A stretch of 64,000 nucleotides of DNA from Marinobacter qingdaonensis (lineage in GTDB: Bacteria; Pseudomonadota; Gammaproteobacteria; Pseudomonadales; Oleiphilaceae), in assembly GCF_034555935.1 (NCBI RefSeq), contig NZ_JAYDCJ010000003.1, positions 124,001 through 188,000 on the forward strand, written 5' to 3'. Each line of letters starts with the position of its first letter. Within the stretch, counting starts at the first letter, position 1. Positions 9,501 through 18,113 of the stretch are shown in pieces. Made by a program: the position numbers and the translations under genes. The notes under the pieces were generated by a model. That model ran no database searches, had not been told where the DNA came from, and worked only from the letters and a program-made list of their open reading frames with translations.

Positions 9501-9761
9501 ATGACTGCAGACACCATCACCATCCGTTTTTTCGCCCGCCTGCGGGAGGAGCTGGACACCGAACAGCTGACGCTGCCGGCCGAACCCGATCTGACCACTG
9601 GCGCCATTCTGGCGACCCTGGCCGAACGGGGCGGTGCCTGGGCCCAACTGCAGGGCGACCAGCCGGTGATGATTGCGGTGAACCAGACCATGGCCAAGCT
9701 GTCCACCCAGGTACAAGCCGGCGATGAGGTGGCCTTTTTCCCGCCGGTGACCGGAGGCTGA
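9501..9761 (+). CDS. moaD: Molybdopterin synthase small subunit (sulfur carrier)
   Basis: An 86-residue ubiquitin-fold protein (ITIRFFARLREELD at the N-terminus) ending in the required Gly-Gly (PPVTGG). The terminal glycine is thiocarboxylated and delivers sulfur to precursor Z within the MoaD-MoaE synthase. ATG 9501 is two bases after the moeA stop and one codon-gap precedes moaE, so translation is probably coupled. No strong ribosome site is visible, which fits coupling. Confidence 0.93.
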   Translation: MTADTITIRFFARLREELDTEQLTLPAEPDLTTGAILATLAERGGAWAQLQGDQPVMIAVNQTMAKLSTQVQAGDEVAFFPPVTGG

Positions 9762-9762
9762 C

Positions 9763-10218
9763 ATGATTTCCATCCAAACCGGTGATTTCGATCCGGCAGC
9801 CGAATACCAGCGACTCCGGGCCAGCGGCGCCGGCACCGGCGCCATCGCCACGTTCACCGGCCTGGTGCGGGACAGTGGCGACCTGAGCGGGGTCGAAGGC
9901 CTGTACCTGGAGCACTACCCGGGCATGACCGAGCAGGTCATCGAGGGACTGATCGCCGAGGCGTCCTCCCGCTGGGACGTGCGTCAGGCGCGGGTGATCC
10001 ACCGGGTGGGGCGTCTGGCGCTGCAGGATCAGATTGTTTTCGTCGGGGTGTGCAGTGCGCACCGGAGCGACGCCTTCGCCGCCTGCCAGTTTCTGATGGA
10101 TGCGCTGAAGACCTCGGCGCCGTTCTGGAAGAAGGAAATAACCGCCACCGGGGAACATTGGGTGGAGCAGAAAGAGTCCGATGTTGCTCGCAGTGACGCC
10201 TGGACGCCCGGGAAGTAG
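9763..10218 (+). CDS. moaE: Molybdopterin synthase catalytic subunit
   Basis: The 151-residue large subunit of molybdopterin synthase. Diagnostic segments are ATFTGLVRD near residue 30, LEHYPGMTE, VIHRVGRL, VFVGVCSAHRSDAFAAC and the catalytic FWKKE near residue 122. It directly follows moaD. The operon lacks moaA and moaC, which must lie elsewhere because cyclic pyranopterin is needed as substrate. Hairpin element B and a bidirectional terminator follow. Confidence 0.95.
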   Translation: MISIQTGDFDPAAEYQRLRASGAGTGAIATFTGLVRDSGDLSGVEGLYLEHYPGMTEQVIEGLIAEASSRWDVRQARVIHRVGRLALQDQIVFVGVCSAHRSDAFAACQFLMDALKTSAPFWKKEITATGEHWVEQKESDVARSDAWTPGK

Positions 10219-10269
10219 CGACGCCTGACAAAAGGCGTTGGGCCTGAACTGAGACTGGCGACCGGCCGC

Positions 10270-10368
10270 CCTGGCAAAGGCAGGTTTGAAAACCGCTGTG
10301 AATACGTCCGTGTACGCTTGGCTCCGCCATCCATGGCTCCGCACATTTTCAAACCTGCCTTTGCCAGG
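10270..10368. repeat. Hairpin repeat element, copy B
   Basis: A 99-bp element between the converging moaE and trxA genes. It has perfect 23-bp inverted arms (10270-10292 and 10346-10368). The core between them, read on the minus strand, contains GCCAAGCGTACACGGACG and matches the core of copy A at 5940-5983. The two copies therefore share the core but not the arms, and lie in opposite orientation. No gene lies inside. The position between two 3' ends is typical for extragenic palindromes. Confidence 0.75.
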
Positions 10369-10427
10369 CCGACCTACTTGGGAGTGATAAGCACCTCAGC
10401 CCATCCGGGTCACCGACATACAGGCAC

Positions 10428-10467
10428 AAAAAACCGCCCGTGAGCGCTGCCCAGGGGCGGTTTTTTT
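10428..10467. terminator. Bidirectional Rho-independent terminator between moaE and trxA
   Basis: AAAAAACCGCCC (10428-10439) pairs with GGGGCGGTTTTTTT (10454-10467) around a short loop. The A/T tracts on both sides allow termination of trxA on the minus strand and of the moa operon on the plus strand. Confidence 0.85.
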
Positions 10468-10479
10468 AACGGACGGCAA

Positions 10480-10806
10480 TCAGAGATTGCTGTCCAGGAA
10501 GGCGGCCAGCTGTGACTTGGACAGGGCGCCCACCTTGGTGGCATCGACATTGCCGTTCTTGAACAGCATCAGGGTCGGAATACCGCGGATGTTGAACTTC
10601 GGCGGAGTCTGCTCGTTCTCGTCGATGTTCAGCTTGCAGATCTTCAGCTTGCCATCGTACTCGTCGGCAATCTCTTCCAGCACCGGCGCGATCATCTTGC
10701 AGGGACCGCACCACTCGGCCCAGTAGTCAACCAGTACCGGAACGTCGGACTGCAGTACGTCCTGCTCAAAAGAAGCGTCGGTTACGTTTACGATATTTCC
10801 GCTCAT
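10480..10806 (-). CDS. trxA: Thioredoxin 1
   Basis: A 108-residue cytosolic disulfide reductant. The active site WCGPCK has Cys33 and Cys36, and the cis-Pro loop [11 protein letters not shown] is intact. ATG 10806 is preferred to the in-frame ATG at 10833 because AGGAAAGGG lies just upstream and the length is then exactly that of the family. It is divergent from ppx and shares a 251-base promoter region with it. Confidence 0.98.
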   Translation of the reverse strand: MSGNIVNVTDASFEQDVLQSDVPVLVDYWAEWCGPCKMIAPVLEEIADEYDGKLKICKLNIDENEQTPPKFNIRGIPTLMLFKNGNVDATKVGALSKSQLAAFLDSNL

Positions 10807-10991
10807 TACCCTTTCCTGATTCGTGCGCCCCACACCCTGGCAGTGTGCGTGTCTTACTGCGGCGGGGCGCTGTTTACTTCGTCGAAAGGCCTCTGGCTCG
10901 ATGGCCGGCGGCCTTTCACCCTAATCGAGATACGCCATACTTTACGCGATTGGTCCGCAATATGTGAAGCGGTAGATCGGTCTGTCCGTTA

Positions 10992-11021
10992 CTGACAGTC
11001 CTGAGGGATTTCGCTTATAGT
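10992..11021 (+). promoter_or_regulatory. Sigma-70-type promoter for ppx
   Basis: CTGACA at 10992-10997 and TATAGT at 11016-11021 are separated by 18 bases, 36 bases before the ppx GTG start. Both boxes are one base off consensus. This is visible sequence only; no transcript data. Confidence 0.6.
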
Positions 11022-11057
11022 AGCGCCAAAGCTCATCTTAAAAGGATTTCGACCAAC

Positions 11058-12587
11058 GTGACGGCCGCATCCACCGCCGAAAACGCTGCGCCTTCCTCTT
11101 CAGAGGTCCTCGCCGCCATCGACATGGGGTCCAACAGTTTCCACATGGTGGTGGCCCGGCTGGTACACGGAGAGATCCGCACCCTGGAAAAGATGGGCGA
11201 GAAGGTGCAACTGGGAGCCGGGCTCGACGAGCACAACCGGCTGACCCCGGAAGCCCAGGAACGGGCCCTGGCCTGCCTGAGTCGCTTTGCCCAGCGCCTG
11301 AACGGCATCCCCGCCGACTCGGTGCAGATTGTCGGCACCAACGCCCTGCGGGTGGCCCGTAACGCCCAGGCGTTCATGGACCGGGCCGAGGAAGTGCTGG
11401 GCTATCCGGTGGAGATCATCGCCGGGCGCGAGGAAGCCCGCCTGATCTACCTGGGGGTGTCCCACACCCTGTCCGACGACAGTGGCCGGCGGCTGGTGAT
11501 CGACATCGGCGGTGGCAGCACCGAGTTCATCATCGGTCAGCGCTTCGAGCCCCAGGTCCTCGAGAGCCTGCACATGGGCTGCGTGTCCTTCCGCAACCGC
11601 TACTTCCCCGACGGCAAGATCACCCGCCGGCAGATGGACAAGGCCATTACCCACGCCGAGCAGGAACTTCTCAACATCCGCCAGCATTATCGCTCCGTTG
11701 GCTGGCAGAGTGCCGTGGGTTCGTCCGGCTCGATCAAGGCCATCTCCAACGCCCTGGCCAGTCTGAAAATCACCGATGGCACCATCACCCGCACCGGCAT
11801 GCAGGAACTGCGCAAACGCCTGGTGGACATGGGCAAGACCGAGAAACTGGGGGACCTGGGGATCCGGGAAGACCGCCGGAGCATTTTCCCGGCCGGCTTT
11901 GCCATCCTGATGGCCGCCTTCCAATCCCTGGGCATTGACGACATGACCTTCGCCGACGGCGCCCTGCGCGAGGGGCTGCTGTACGACATTGCCGGCCGGT
12001 TCCGGCACGAGGATGTGCGCGAGCGGACCATTTCGGCGCTGCAGGAGCGCTACCACGTCGATCAGGATCATGGCGCGGCGGTCGAGGCCACGGCCGTGGC
12101 GGCCTGGGAGCAGGTCGCCAACACCTGGAACTTGCGCACCACCAGTGACGAGGAAGCCCTGCGCTGGGCCTGTCGGCTGCATGAGATTGGCCTGACCATT
12201 TCCCACAGCCAGTACCACAAGCACGGCGCCTACCTGCTGCGCTATTCCGACCTGCCCGGCTTCAGCCAGCAGTTCCAGCGGGACCTGGCCACCCTGGTGC
12301 GCGGCCATCGCCGCAAGTTCTCCCCGGCCATTTTCGAGGGCCTGGAACCGGAAGACGAAACCCGGCTGCGCTACCTGTGCGTGTTGGTCCGTCTGGCGGT
12401 GCTGATCCAGCATCCGCGCAATCTCGAGCCCCCGCCCCGGTTCCGGCTGAGCGCCGACGACCGCAAGCTGGTGGTGGAGTTTGACGAGGGCTGGCTGGCC
12501 GACCGGCCGCTCACCCTGGCCGACCTGGAGAACGAGCGCGACTATTTGGCGAAACAGGACTTCCAGTTGGAGATTGTCGGCGGCTGA
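11058..12587 (+). CDS. ppx: Exopolyphosphatase
   Basis: A Ppx/GppA-family phosphatase that releases phosphate from the end of polyphosphate. The 509-residue protein has the ASKHA ATPase-like signature AAIDMGSNSFHMVVARL, the second phosphate loop VIDIGGGSTEFIIG, and a C-terminal HD-like helical domain (LHEIGLTISHSQYHKHGAYLL). The GTG start at 11058 is preceded by AAAAGGA. Unlike the Pseudomonas arrangement, no ppk lies next to it; trxA is the divergent neighbour and yheS converges only six bases after the stop. Confidence 0.93.
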   Translation: MTAASTAENAAPSSSEVLAAIDMGSNSFHMVVARLVHGEIRTLEKMGEKVQLGAGLDEHNRLTPEAQERALACLSRFAQRLNGIPADSVQIVGTNALRVARNAQAFMDRAEEVLGYPVEIIAGREEARLIYLGVSHTLSDDSGRRLVIDIGGGSTEFIIGQRFEPQVLESLHMGCVSFRNRYFPDGKITRRQMDKAITHAEQELLNIRQHYRSVGWQSAVGSSGSIKAISNALASLKITDGTITRTGMQELRKRLVDMGKTEKLGDLGIREDRRSIFPAGFAILMAAFQSLGIDDMTFADGALREGLLYDIAGRFRHEDVRERTISALQERYHVDQDHGAAVEATAVAAWEQVANTWNLRTTSDEEALRWACRLHEIGLTISHSQYHKHGAYLLRYSDLPGFSQQFQRDLATLVRGHRRKFSPAIFEGLEPEDETRLRYLCVLVRLAVLIQHPRNLEPPPRFRLSADDRKLVVEFDEGWLADRPLTLADLENERDYLAKQDFQLEIVGG

Positions 12588-12593
12588 GCCGGC

Positions 12594-14543
12594 CTAGCCG
12601 GCCAGCTCGGTCTCCAGGGACTCCACGGTTTCACTGACCTCGAGCCATTCCGCTTCCACCGTTTCCAGTCGGCCCTTGGCCTCGGCCTGCCGGCCCAGCA
12701 GTTCCTGCAGCCGGGCCTTGCCGTCGGCGTCGTACAGACCGGGATCGGCCAGATCCGACTCCAGCGCCGTCAGGGTTTGCTGCAACTTGTCCATTTCCGC
12801 CTCCAGCGCCGTCTGCTGCTTGCGATAGGGGCTAAGCTTCTGGCGCAGGGCCGCCTCGGCCCGTTTGCGCGCCTTGCGATCCTCGGCACTTTCACCGACC
12901 GCGCTGTCCGTGGCGGCCGCACCGTTGGCGCCGTCGCCGTTCTGCGGTCGCCGGGGCGCCTCGGCCTCGTCCTTGCGGCGATCCGCCAGCCAACGTTCGT
13001 AATCCTCCAGGTCGCCCTGGTATTCCTCGATCCGGCCCTCGTTCACCAGCCAGAACTCATCCACGGTGTTGCGCAGCAGATGGCGATCGTGGGACACCAC
13101 GACAATGGCGCCGTCGAAGTTCTGCAGGGCCATGGTCAGGGCCTGACGCATCTCCAGGTCCAGGTGGTTGGTGGGCTCGTCCAGCAACAGCAGGTTTGGC
13201 CGCTGCCAGGCGATCACGGCCAGGGCCACCCGGGCTTTTTCGCCACCGGAGAACGACCGGATCGCGCTCAGGGCCTCGTCGCCATGAAAATCGAAACCGC
13301 CCAGGAAATTGCGAATGCTCTGCTCGGACGCCTTGGGCGCCAGGCGCTGCAGATGCAGGAACGGGCTGGCGTCCAGATCCAGTGATTCCAGCTGGTGCTG
13401 GGCGAAGTAGCCGATGGCCAGGTGCTCGCCACAGGTGCGCTCGCCCGCCAGCAGGGTCTTCTCGCCGCGCAGAGCGTCCATCAGGGTCGATTTGCCGGCG
13501 CCATTCGGGCCCAAAAGGCCAATTCGACTGCCCGGCAAGAGCGTAAGATGAATGCCATCGAGAATCGGCGTCGAGCCATGACCAGCCTGGCCGTGTCGGA
13601 TCGACAACAGCGGGTTGGAGACCTTCTCGGCAACCGGAAATTCGAAGCTGAACGGCGAGTCGACGTGGGCCGGGGCAATCCGCTCCATCCGCTCCAGCGC
13701 CTTGACCCGGCTCTGGGCCTGACGGGCCTTGGTGGCCTTGGCCTTGAACCGGTCGATGAACCGCTGGATTTCAGCAATCCGGGCCTGCTGACGCTCGAAG
13801 CCGGCCTGCTGTTGCGCCAGGCGTTCACTGCGCTGGCCTTCGAAGGCGGTGTAATTGCCGGTGTACAGCTCCAGCTGCTGGCGATCGAAGTGCACCACGT
13901 GACTGGCGACCCGGTCCATGAAATCCCGGTCGTGGGAAATGAACAGCAGGGTGCCCGGGTACCGGCGCAGCCAGTTTTCCAGCCACAGGCAGGCGTCCAG
14001 GTCCAAGTGGTTGGTGGGCTCATCCAGCAGCAACAGGTCGGACGGGCGCATCAGCGCCTGGGCCAGGTTGAGGCGAATGCGCCAGCCACCGGAGAAGGCC
14101 GAGACCGGACGACCGGTGTCGGCGTCGGAAAAACCGAGACCGCGCAGCAGGGCTTCGGCCCGCCGGGGCGCGGACCAGGCCTCGTGCACGTCCAGTTCAC
14201 CGTGGAGCCGGGCCTGGGCGTGATCGTCACCCCGGGCTTCGGCCTGGGCCAGCTCCCGCTCCAGACGTCGGAGCTCCAGGTCACCGTCGAGGACAAAATC
14301 CCGGGCGCTGCGTTCGGACGCCTCGACCTCCTGGGCCATGTGGGCAATCCGGCAGCCGCCGGGCAGCGACACGGTGCCCTGCTCGGGCGCCAACTGGCCG
14401 AGCAGGAGCTGGAACAGACTGGATTTGCCGGCGCCGTTGGCGCCGACAATGGCCACCCGCTGGCCGGGCTGAACGGTCAGGTTGACCGACTGTAGCAACC
14501 AGACGCCGCCCCGTTGTAAACTGAGATCCGTTATCGTTAGCAT
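12594..14543 (-). CDS. yheS: ABC-F family ATPase YheS
   Basis: A soluble tandem ATP-binding cassette protein of the ABC-F class, which act on ribosomes rather than as transporters. Two nucleotide domains are clear. The first has Walker A GANGAGKSS, signature FSGGWRIRLNLAQAL and Walker B LLLLDEPTNHLDL. The second has GPNGAGKST, FSGGEKARVALAVIAW and LLLLDEPTNHLDL. The linker RFKAKATKARQAQSRVKALERME and the LAPAHVD-type segment match YheS, and the 649-residue length fits with its C-terminal coiled-coil tail. It is divergent from the TIGR02444-type gene. Confidence 0.92.
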   Translation of the reverse strand: MLTITDLSLQRGGVWLLQSVNLTVQPGQRVAIVGANGAGKSSLFQLLLGQLAPEQGTVSLPGGCRIAHMAQEVEASERSARDFVLDGDLELRRLERELAQAEARGDDHAQARLHGELDVHEAWSAPRRAEALLRGLGFSDADTGRPVSAFSGGWRIRLNLAQALMRPSDLLLLDEPTNHLDLDACLWLENWLRRYPGTLLFISHDRDFMDRVASHVVHFDRQQLELYTGNYTAFEGQRSERLAQQQAGFERQQARIAEIQRFIDRFKAKATKARQAQSRVKALERMERIAPAHVDSPFSFEFPVAEKVSNPLLSIRHGQAGHGSTPILDGIHLTLLPGSRIGLLGPNGAGKSTLMDALRGEKTLLAGERTCGEHLAIGYFAQHQLESLDLDASPFLHLQRLAPKASEQSIRNFLGGFDFHGDEALSAIRSFSGGEKARVALAVIAWQRPNLLLLDEPTNHLDLEMRQALTMALQNFDGAIVVVSHDRHLLRNTVDEFWLVNEGRIEEYQGDLEDYERWLADRRKDEAEAPRRPQNGDGANGAAATDSAVGESAEDRKARKRAEAALRQKLSPYRKQQTALEAEMDKLQQTLTALESDLADPGLYDADGKARLQELLGRQAEAKGRLETVEAEWLEVSETVESLETELAG

Positions 14544-14589
14544 GTGTCTATTTTATCAACGTAAAGTTGTCAAGGAAGGCCCCGTGGTT

Positions 14590-15150
14590 ATGTCGGCTGT
14601 TCCAGAAAGCACAACGAAAACACCGACCGATACCGGCCTGGCTTTACCGGCCAACCTGCAGCCCGACAATCCGCTGTGGCGGTTTGCCCTGGCGTTCTGG
14701 CAATTCGACAACGTGCAGGCGCAGTGCCTGGCGTTGCAGCAGCAGGGCTGGAGCGTCACGCGCCTGCTGTCGGCCGGTTGGCTGGCGTTGCATGGCCGCC
14801 GCTACTCGGGCCTCGAGGACGCTACGGTAACAGAGTGGCGGGAGCGTGTAACCGGTGCCCTGCGGGCGATTCGACAGGCCCTGCCCAAGGCAGACGCCGA
14901 GCCGGGGAAATTTCGGGCCGGCGTGGCAAGTCTCGAACTGGATGCCGAACGTATTGAATTGGCACTGGCTTGGCAAACCCTGACAACCAACGATCCGGAA
15001 ACCGGCGATATGCAAGGAAGCAGAGAACTGATTCGGGCCAATCTGGTGGCCGCTGCGCCGACCGCGGGGGCTGCCGATCGCATGCAGCCCCAACTGAACA
15101 CACTGGCCGGCACCCTGGCCGCCTTCTCCAAGGGAGACCTCCAGCCATGA
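14590..15150 (+). CDS. TIGR02444-type conserved protein
   Basis: A 186-residue cytosolic protein whose N-terminal part (NPLWRFALAFWQFDNVQAQCL, LSAGWLALHGR) fits the TIGR02444 family, found next to yheS in pseudomonads and relatives. The function is unknown. The start is uncertain: AAGGAAGG at 14572-14579 precedes both GTG 14584 and ATG 14590. I chose the ATG. Its stop overlaps the start of the next gene by four bases (ATGA), so the two are translationally coupled. Confidence 0.75.
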   Translation: MSAVPESTTKTPTDTGLALPANLQPDNPLWRFALAFWQFDNVQAQCLALQQQGWSVTRLLSAGWLALHGRRYSGLEDATVTEWRERVTGALRAIRQALPKADAEPGKFRAGVASLELDAERIELALAWQTLTTNDPETGDMQGSRELIRANLVAAAPTAGAADRMQPQLNTLAGTLAAFSKGDLQP

Positions 15151-15530
15151 TCACCAAATGGCTTATACGGCTCTCGTTCCCGGCATTGGGTTTCCTGTTG
15201 TTGCTGATCGTCTTCGGCCTCAATGGCCCCGAGCAGGTGACCGAGACCGTCGCCGACGAACCGGAAACCGACATCCCCGCGTTTGAGGGGCTGGTTCCGT
15301 CCCCGATTCCGACCGAGGGGCCGTCCATCGTCTTCAAATGGCAGGACACCGAGGGCAACTGGCACTACGCCGATCAGCCGCCGGCCCAGGGCCCCTGGAA
15401 CACCCTGGCCATCGAACGCTCGGAGAAGGAACTGAGCCGGCGCCGGGCCGTGGATCCGGACACCGATTGGCAGTCCCCCTACAGCGCCCCCTTCTCGATG
15501 GCTCCCTCCCCGGGGGTCAATGGCAGTTAA
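15147..15530 (+). CDS. DUF4124-like membrane-anchored protein
   Basis: A 127-residue protein with one N-terminal transmembrane segment (about 5-24, LIRLSFPALGFLLLLIVFGL), an acidic Pro-rich linker, and a short domain beginning FKWQDTEGNWHYADQPP. That motif (K-W-x-D-x-x-G-x-x-H-Y-x-D) is the hallmark of DUF4124 proteins in proteobacterial envelopes. ATG 15147 overlaps the preceding stop. Function unknown; probably periplasm-facing. Confidence 0.75.
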   Translation: MITKWLIRLSFPALGFLLLLIVFGLNGPEQVTETVADEPETDIPAFEGLVPSPIPTEGPSIVFKWQDTEGNWHYADQPPAQGPWNTLAIERSEKELSRRRAVDPDTDWQSPYSAPFSMAPSPGVNGS

Positions 15531-15654
15531 GGGAATCCGTCTGGTTTGTTAACACATGTTCAGTGGCAACGGCCGCGGGAACCCGTTACCTTCTGCGTAC
15601 TGACACACACTCTTCGGGGCGCTCGCCCCTGCACATACGTTAAAGGATGAAGCA

Positions 15655-16377
15655 ATGAAAAAGACACTGCTTGCACTGGCGATGACTGGCATTGTGGCTG
15701 GCTGCTCCACCCCGCCAGAAACTCCGGAAGATCCGCAACTGGAGTCCACCGACCAGAAAGTCAGTTACGGCATGGGTCTGGTGCTCGGTGAGCGTATGAG
15801 CAACGACCTGCCAGACCTGCAGATGGACCAGTTCCTCCAGGGCATCCAGCACGGCCACGCCGGCGATCAGGAAACCCAGCGCATGAGCCGGGAAGAGATC
15901 CAGCAGGCGCTGATGGCCTACCAGCAGGAGCTGCAGCAGGAGCAGAGCCAGCAGATGGAAGAGCTGGCCCAGAAGAACCAGGAAGCGGGCGAAGCCTTCC
16001 TGGCCGAGAACGCCGACCGCGAGGAAGTGGAAACCACCGAGTCCGGCCTGCAGTTTGAGGTCCTCGAGCAAGGCTCCGGAGACAAGCCGGCCGCCACCGA
16101 CACCGTTCAGGTGCATTACACCGGCGAGCTCCTGTCCGGCGAGGTCTTCGACAGCTCACGGGAGCGCGGCGAACCGGTCACCTTCGCCCTGAACCAGGTC
16201 ATTCCGGGCTGGACCGAAGGTCTGCAACTGATGAGTGAAGGCGCCCGCTACAAGCTCTACATTCCCGCCGACCTGGCCTACGGCCCGGGTGGCAACCGCG
16301 CCATCGGCCCGAACGAAACCCTGATCTTCGACGTCGAACTGCTGGACATCAACCCGCAGGCGGACGGCTCCGAGTAA
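15655..16377 (+). CDS. FKBP-type peptidyl-prolyl isomerase lipoprotein
   Basis: A Mip/FkpA-like periplasmic proline isomerase and chaperone. A signal peptide ends in a lipobox (IVAGC, Cys17), so the mature protein is lipid-anchored. Residues about 30-120 form the helical dimerisation domain (SYGMGLVLGERM and a Gln-rich helix), and residues about 130-235 the FKBP domain (VQVHYTGELLSGEVFDSS, VIPGWTEGLQLM, PADLAYGPGGN, LIFDVELLDI). At 240 residues it is of normal length. A strong terminator follows and rsd converges. Confidence 0.92.
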   Translation: MKKTLLALAMTGIVAGCSTPPETPEDPQLESTDQKVSYGMGLVLGERMSNDLPDLQMDQFLQGIQHGHAGDQETQRMSREEIQQALMAYQQELQQEQSQQMEELAQKNQEAGEAFLAENADREEVETTESGLQFEVLEQGSGDKPAATDTVQVHYTGELLSGEVFDSSRERGEPVTFALNQVIPGWTEGLQLMSEGARYKLYIPADLAYGPGGNRAIGPNETLIFDVELLDINPQADGSE

Positions 16378-16388
16378 CTCGCAGCCAC

Positions 16389-16430
16389 AAAAAAGCCTCA
16401 GCCCGGTGTCCGGTGCTGAGGCTTTTTTTT
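16389..16430. terminator. Bidirectional terminator between FKBP and rsd genes
   Basis: GCCTCAGC (16395-16402) pairs with GCTGAGGC (16415-16422), flanked by an A-run on the left and eight T on the right, so it can serve both converging genes. Confidence 0.88.
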
Positions 16431-16444
16431 GCCCGTTCGGTGAC

Positions 16445-16924
16445 TCAGGCGGAAGCCACCTTGCTGGCGTGCACGTTGTGCAGATGCTCGATCAGGAAGT
16501 CTTCCATCTCGAAGCGAGTTTCCAGGGTCTCGCCCAGCTTCGACAGCTCCTCGAACAACGCCTTGATGTCGCTCTCGGACAGCGCGCGGCCATCCAGGCG
16601 GTCGTTGAAGTTCAGCGCAACCTCGGTGGTCTCGGCAATGCGTGGGTAGACCTTGGCCGCCAGCTCTGTGCCGCCGTCGTTGAATTCCTTGGCTTCCCGC
16701 ACCAGCTGCTCGTAGATCTCGAAGTGCCCGGTCGACACGTAATCCACCAGCACCTCGCACAGCCGCACGAATTTTTCCTTCAGCGCCTCGGTCTGGGTGA
16801 AATCGCTTTCACCGGACAGCTCACAGTAGTAGACCAGCAGCTCCTGACGTTCCTTGAGCCAGCGATCGATCAGTTCGCTGACCCCGCCCCATCTTTCCCT
16901 GGCATTCCGGCAATTTTCCAACAT
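16445..16924 (-). CDS. rsd: Rsd/AlgQ-family anti-sigma-70 regulator
   Basis: A 159-residue helical cytosolic protein. The start MLENCRNARERWGGVSELID and the segment LCEVLVDYVSTGHFEIYEQL are close to AlgQ and Rsd, which bind domain 4 of the housekeeping sigma factor and, in Pseudomonas, affect alginate and siderophore genes. Its neighbours, an FKBP gene on one side and dsbB on the other, reproduce the Pseudomonas algQ locus. The AlgP histone-like gene found there is absent here. Confidence 0.9.
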   Translation of the reverse strand: MLENCRNARERWGGVSELIDRWLKERQELLVYYCELSGESDFTQTEALKEKFVRLCEVLVDYVSTGHFEIYEQLVREAKEFNDGGTELAAKVYPRIAETTEVALNFNDRLDGRALSESDIKALFEELSKLGETLETRFEMEDFLIEHLHNVHASKVASA

Positions 16925-17025
16925 GACGCCTGTTCTCCGCTTGGTGATCTGGTTCTACTGATCCGGTCTCGTGTGCATTAAGTTGATTTCAACTTACCCC
17001 ATGCCTGCGGTCTGCCGCAACCGTT

Positions 17026-17532
17026 TCAGCCGGCAATGCTGGCAGGCGGTGTTGGTCGACGGAACAACAGCACCAGACCAACCAGCACCAACCCGGTGAA
17101 GAACACCGCCGTCCAGCCCGGGATACTCAGGCCCAGGAAGCGCCACACCACTTCCGCGCAATCACCGGTGCCCTTGAGCGCCGTGGCCAGCACGTCGAAG
17201 AACGGCAGTACTTCCAGCATGTAGTCCACCGACGGGCCACAAGCCGGCACCTGATCGGCCGGCAGACTCTGCAGCCAGAGCTGACGCCCGGCGATGCCCA
17301 GGCCGACCCCGGCGGTGACCGCCAGCAGACCGCCATAGATACGCACGCCCACGCCGGTCGGCCCCTGCAGGAAGGCGAACAGGCTGACCAGTCCGGCCCC
17401 CATGAAACCAAAGCGCTGGAGCCAGCACAGCAGGCAGGGTTCCAGCCCCATCACGTGCTCCATGTAAAAGGCCACCCCGAGCAACCCGGCGCACACCAGA
17501 AATACCAGCCCGAACACCCATCTGCTTGTCAA
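17026..17532 (-). CDS. dsbB: Disulfide bond formation protein B
   Basis: An inner-membrane quinone reductase that reoxidises DsbA. The 168-residue protein has four hydrophobic segments. The first periplasmic loop carries the redox pair in PCLLCWLQR (after EHVMGLE), and the second loop carries two further Cys (VPACGPS and TGDCAEV). The start at 17532 is preceded by GAGGTG. It lies just upstream of rsd on the same strand, as dsbH lies beside algQ in Pseudomonas. Confidence 0.93.
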   Translation of the reverse strand: MTSRWVFGLVFLVCAGLLGVAFYMEHVMGLEPCLLCWLQRFGFMGAGLVSLFAFLQGPTGVGVRIYGGLLAVTAGVGLGIAGRQLWLQSLPADQVPACGPSVDYMLEVLPFFDVLATALKGTGDCAEVVWRFLGLSIPGWTAVFFTGLVLVGLVLLFRRPTPPASIAG

Positions 17533-17655
17533 AAGAACACCTCGGATTGATTAATTGAACCTGCATCCACACACCGGGCCTGCTATTCTCGGAGCGTCCG
17601 GTGGCGTCGCTGATGATTGGCCACTAAACCCTAAACCAGGATCAACTTCAAGCTT

Positions 17656-18099
17656 ATGACACTTCAGCTAAAACCCGTTCTGATGTTGGCGTTTCTCCTG
17701 AGTTCCCTGGCCGCGATGCCGCTCCATGCCGAGGACACCGAAGCGGAGGAGGAGACCACCGAGGAACCGGGCATCACCGACTACGTCGCCATGGACCCGC
17801 CGTTCGTCACCCACGTGGGCCAGCCCGGCGCCAAGGTCACCTACCTGAAAGCGTCGGTCAGCCTGCGGGTGTCCAGCACCGGTGCCCGGCCTGCGGTGGA
17901 GGCGCACATGCCCAGCCTGCGCCACGAGCTGGTGATGTTGTTCGGTGAACAGACCGATGCCGAACGCCTGAGCTCGATGGAGGGCCAGACGGCCCTGCGG
18001 GAAGAAGCCAAGACCCGGATCAACCAGGTGCTGGCGGCGCAGGAAACCGGTGAGACGGTCACCGGTGTGCTGTTTACGGAGTTTGTGGTGCAGAAGTAG
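17656..18099 (+). CDS. FliL-like periplasmic protein
   Basis: A 147-residue protein with a cleavable signal peptide (MTLQLKPVLMLAFLLSSLAAMPLHA), an acidic linker, and a FliL-type domain: YLKASVSLRV near residue 58, LRHELVMLFGEQ near residue 95, and a C-terminal VTGVLFTEFVVQ. FliL proteins sit at flagellar stators, but this copy stands alone, with no flagellar gene nearby, and seems to have a signal peptide rather than the usual anchor. It is divergent from dsbB. Confidence 0.75.
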   Translation: MTLQLKPVLMLAFLLSSLAAMPLHAEDTEAEEETTEEPGITDYVAMDPPFVTHVGQPGAKVTYLKASVSLRVSSTGARPAVEAHMPSLRHELVMLFGEQTDAERLSSMEGQTALREEAKTRINQVLAAQETGETVTGVLFTEFVVQK

Positions 18100-18113
18100 G
18101 TAACCGGGCCGGG

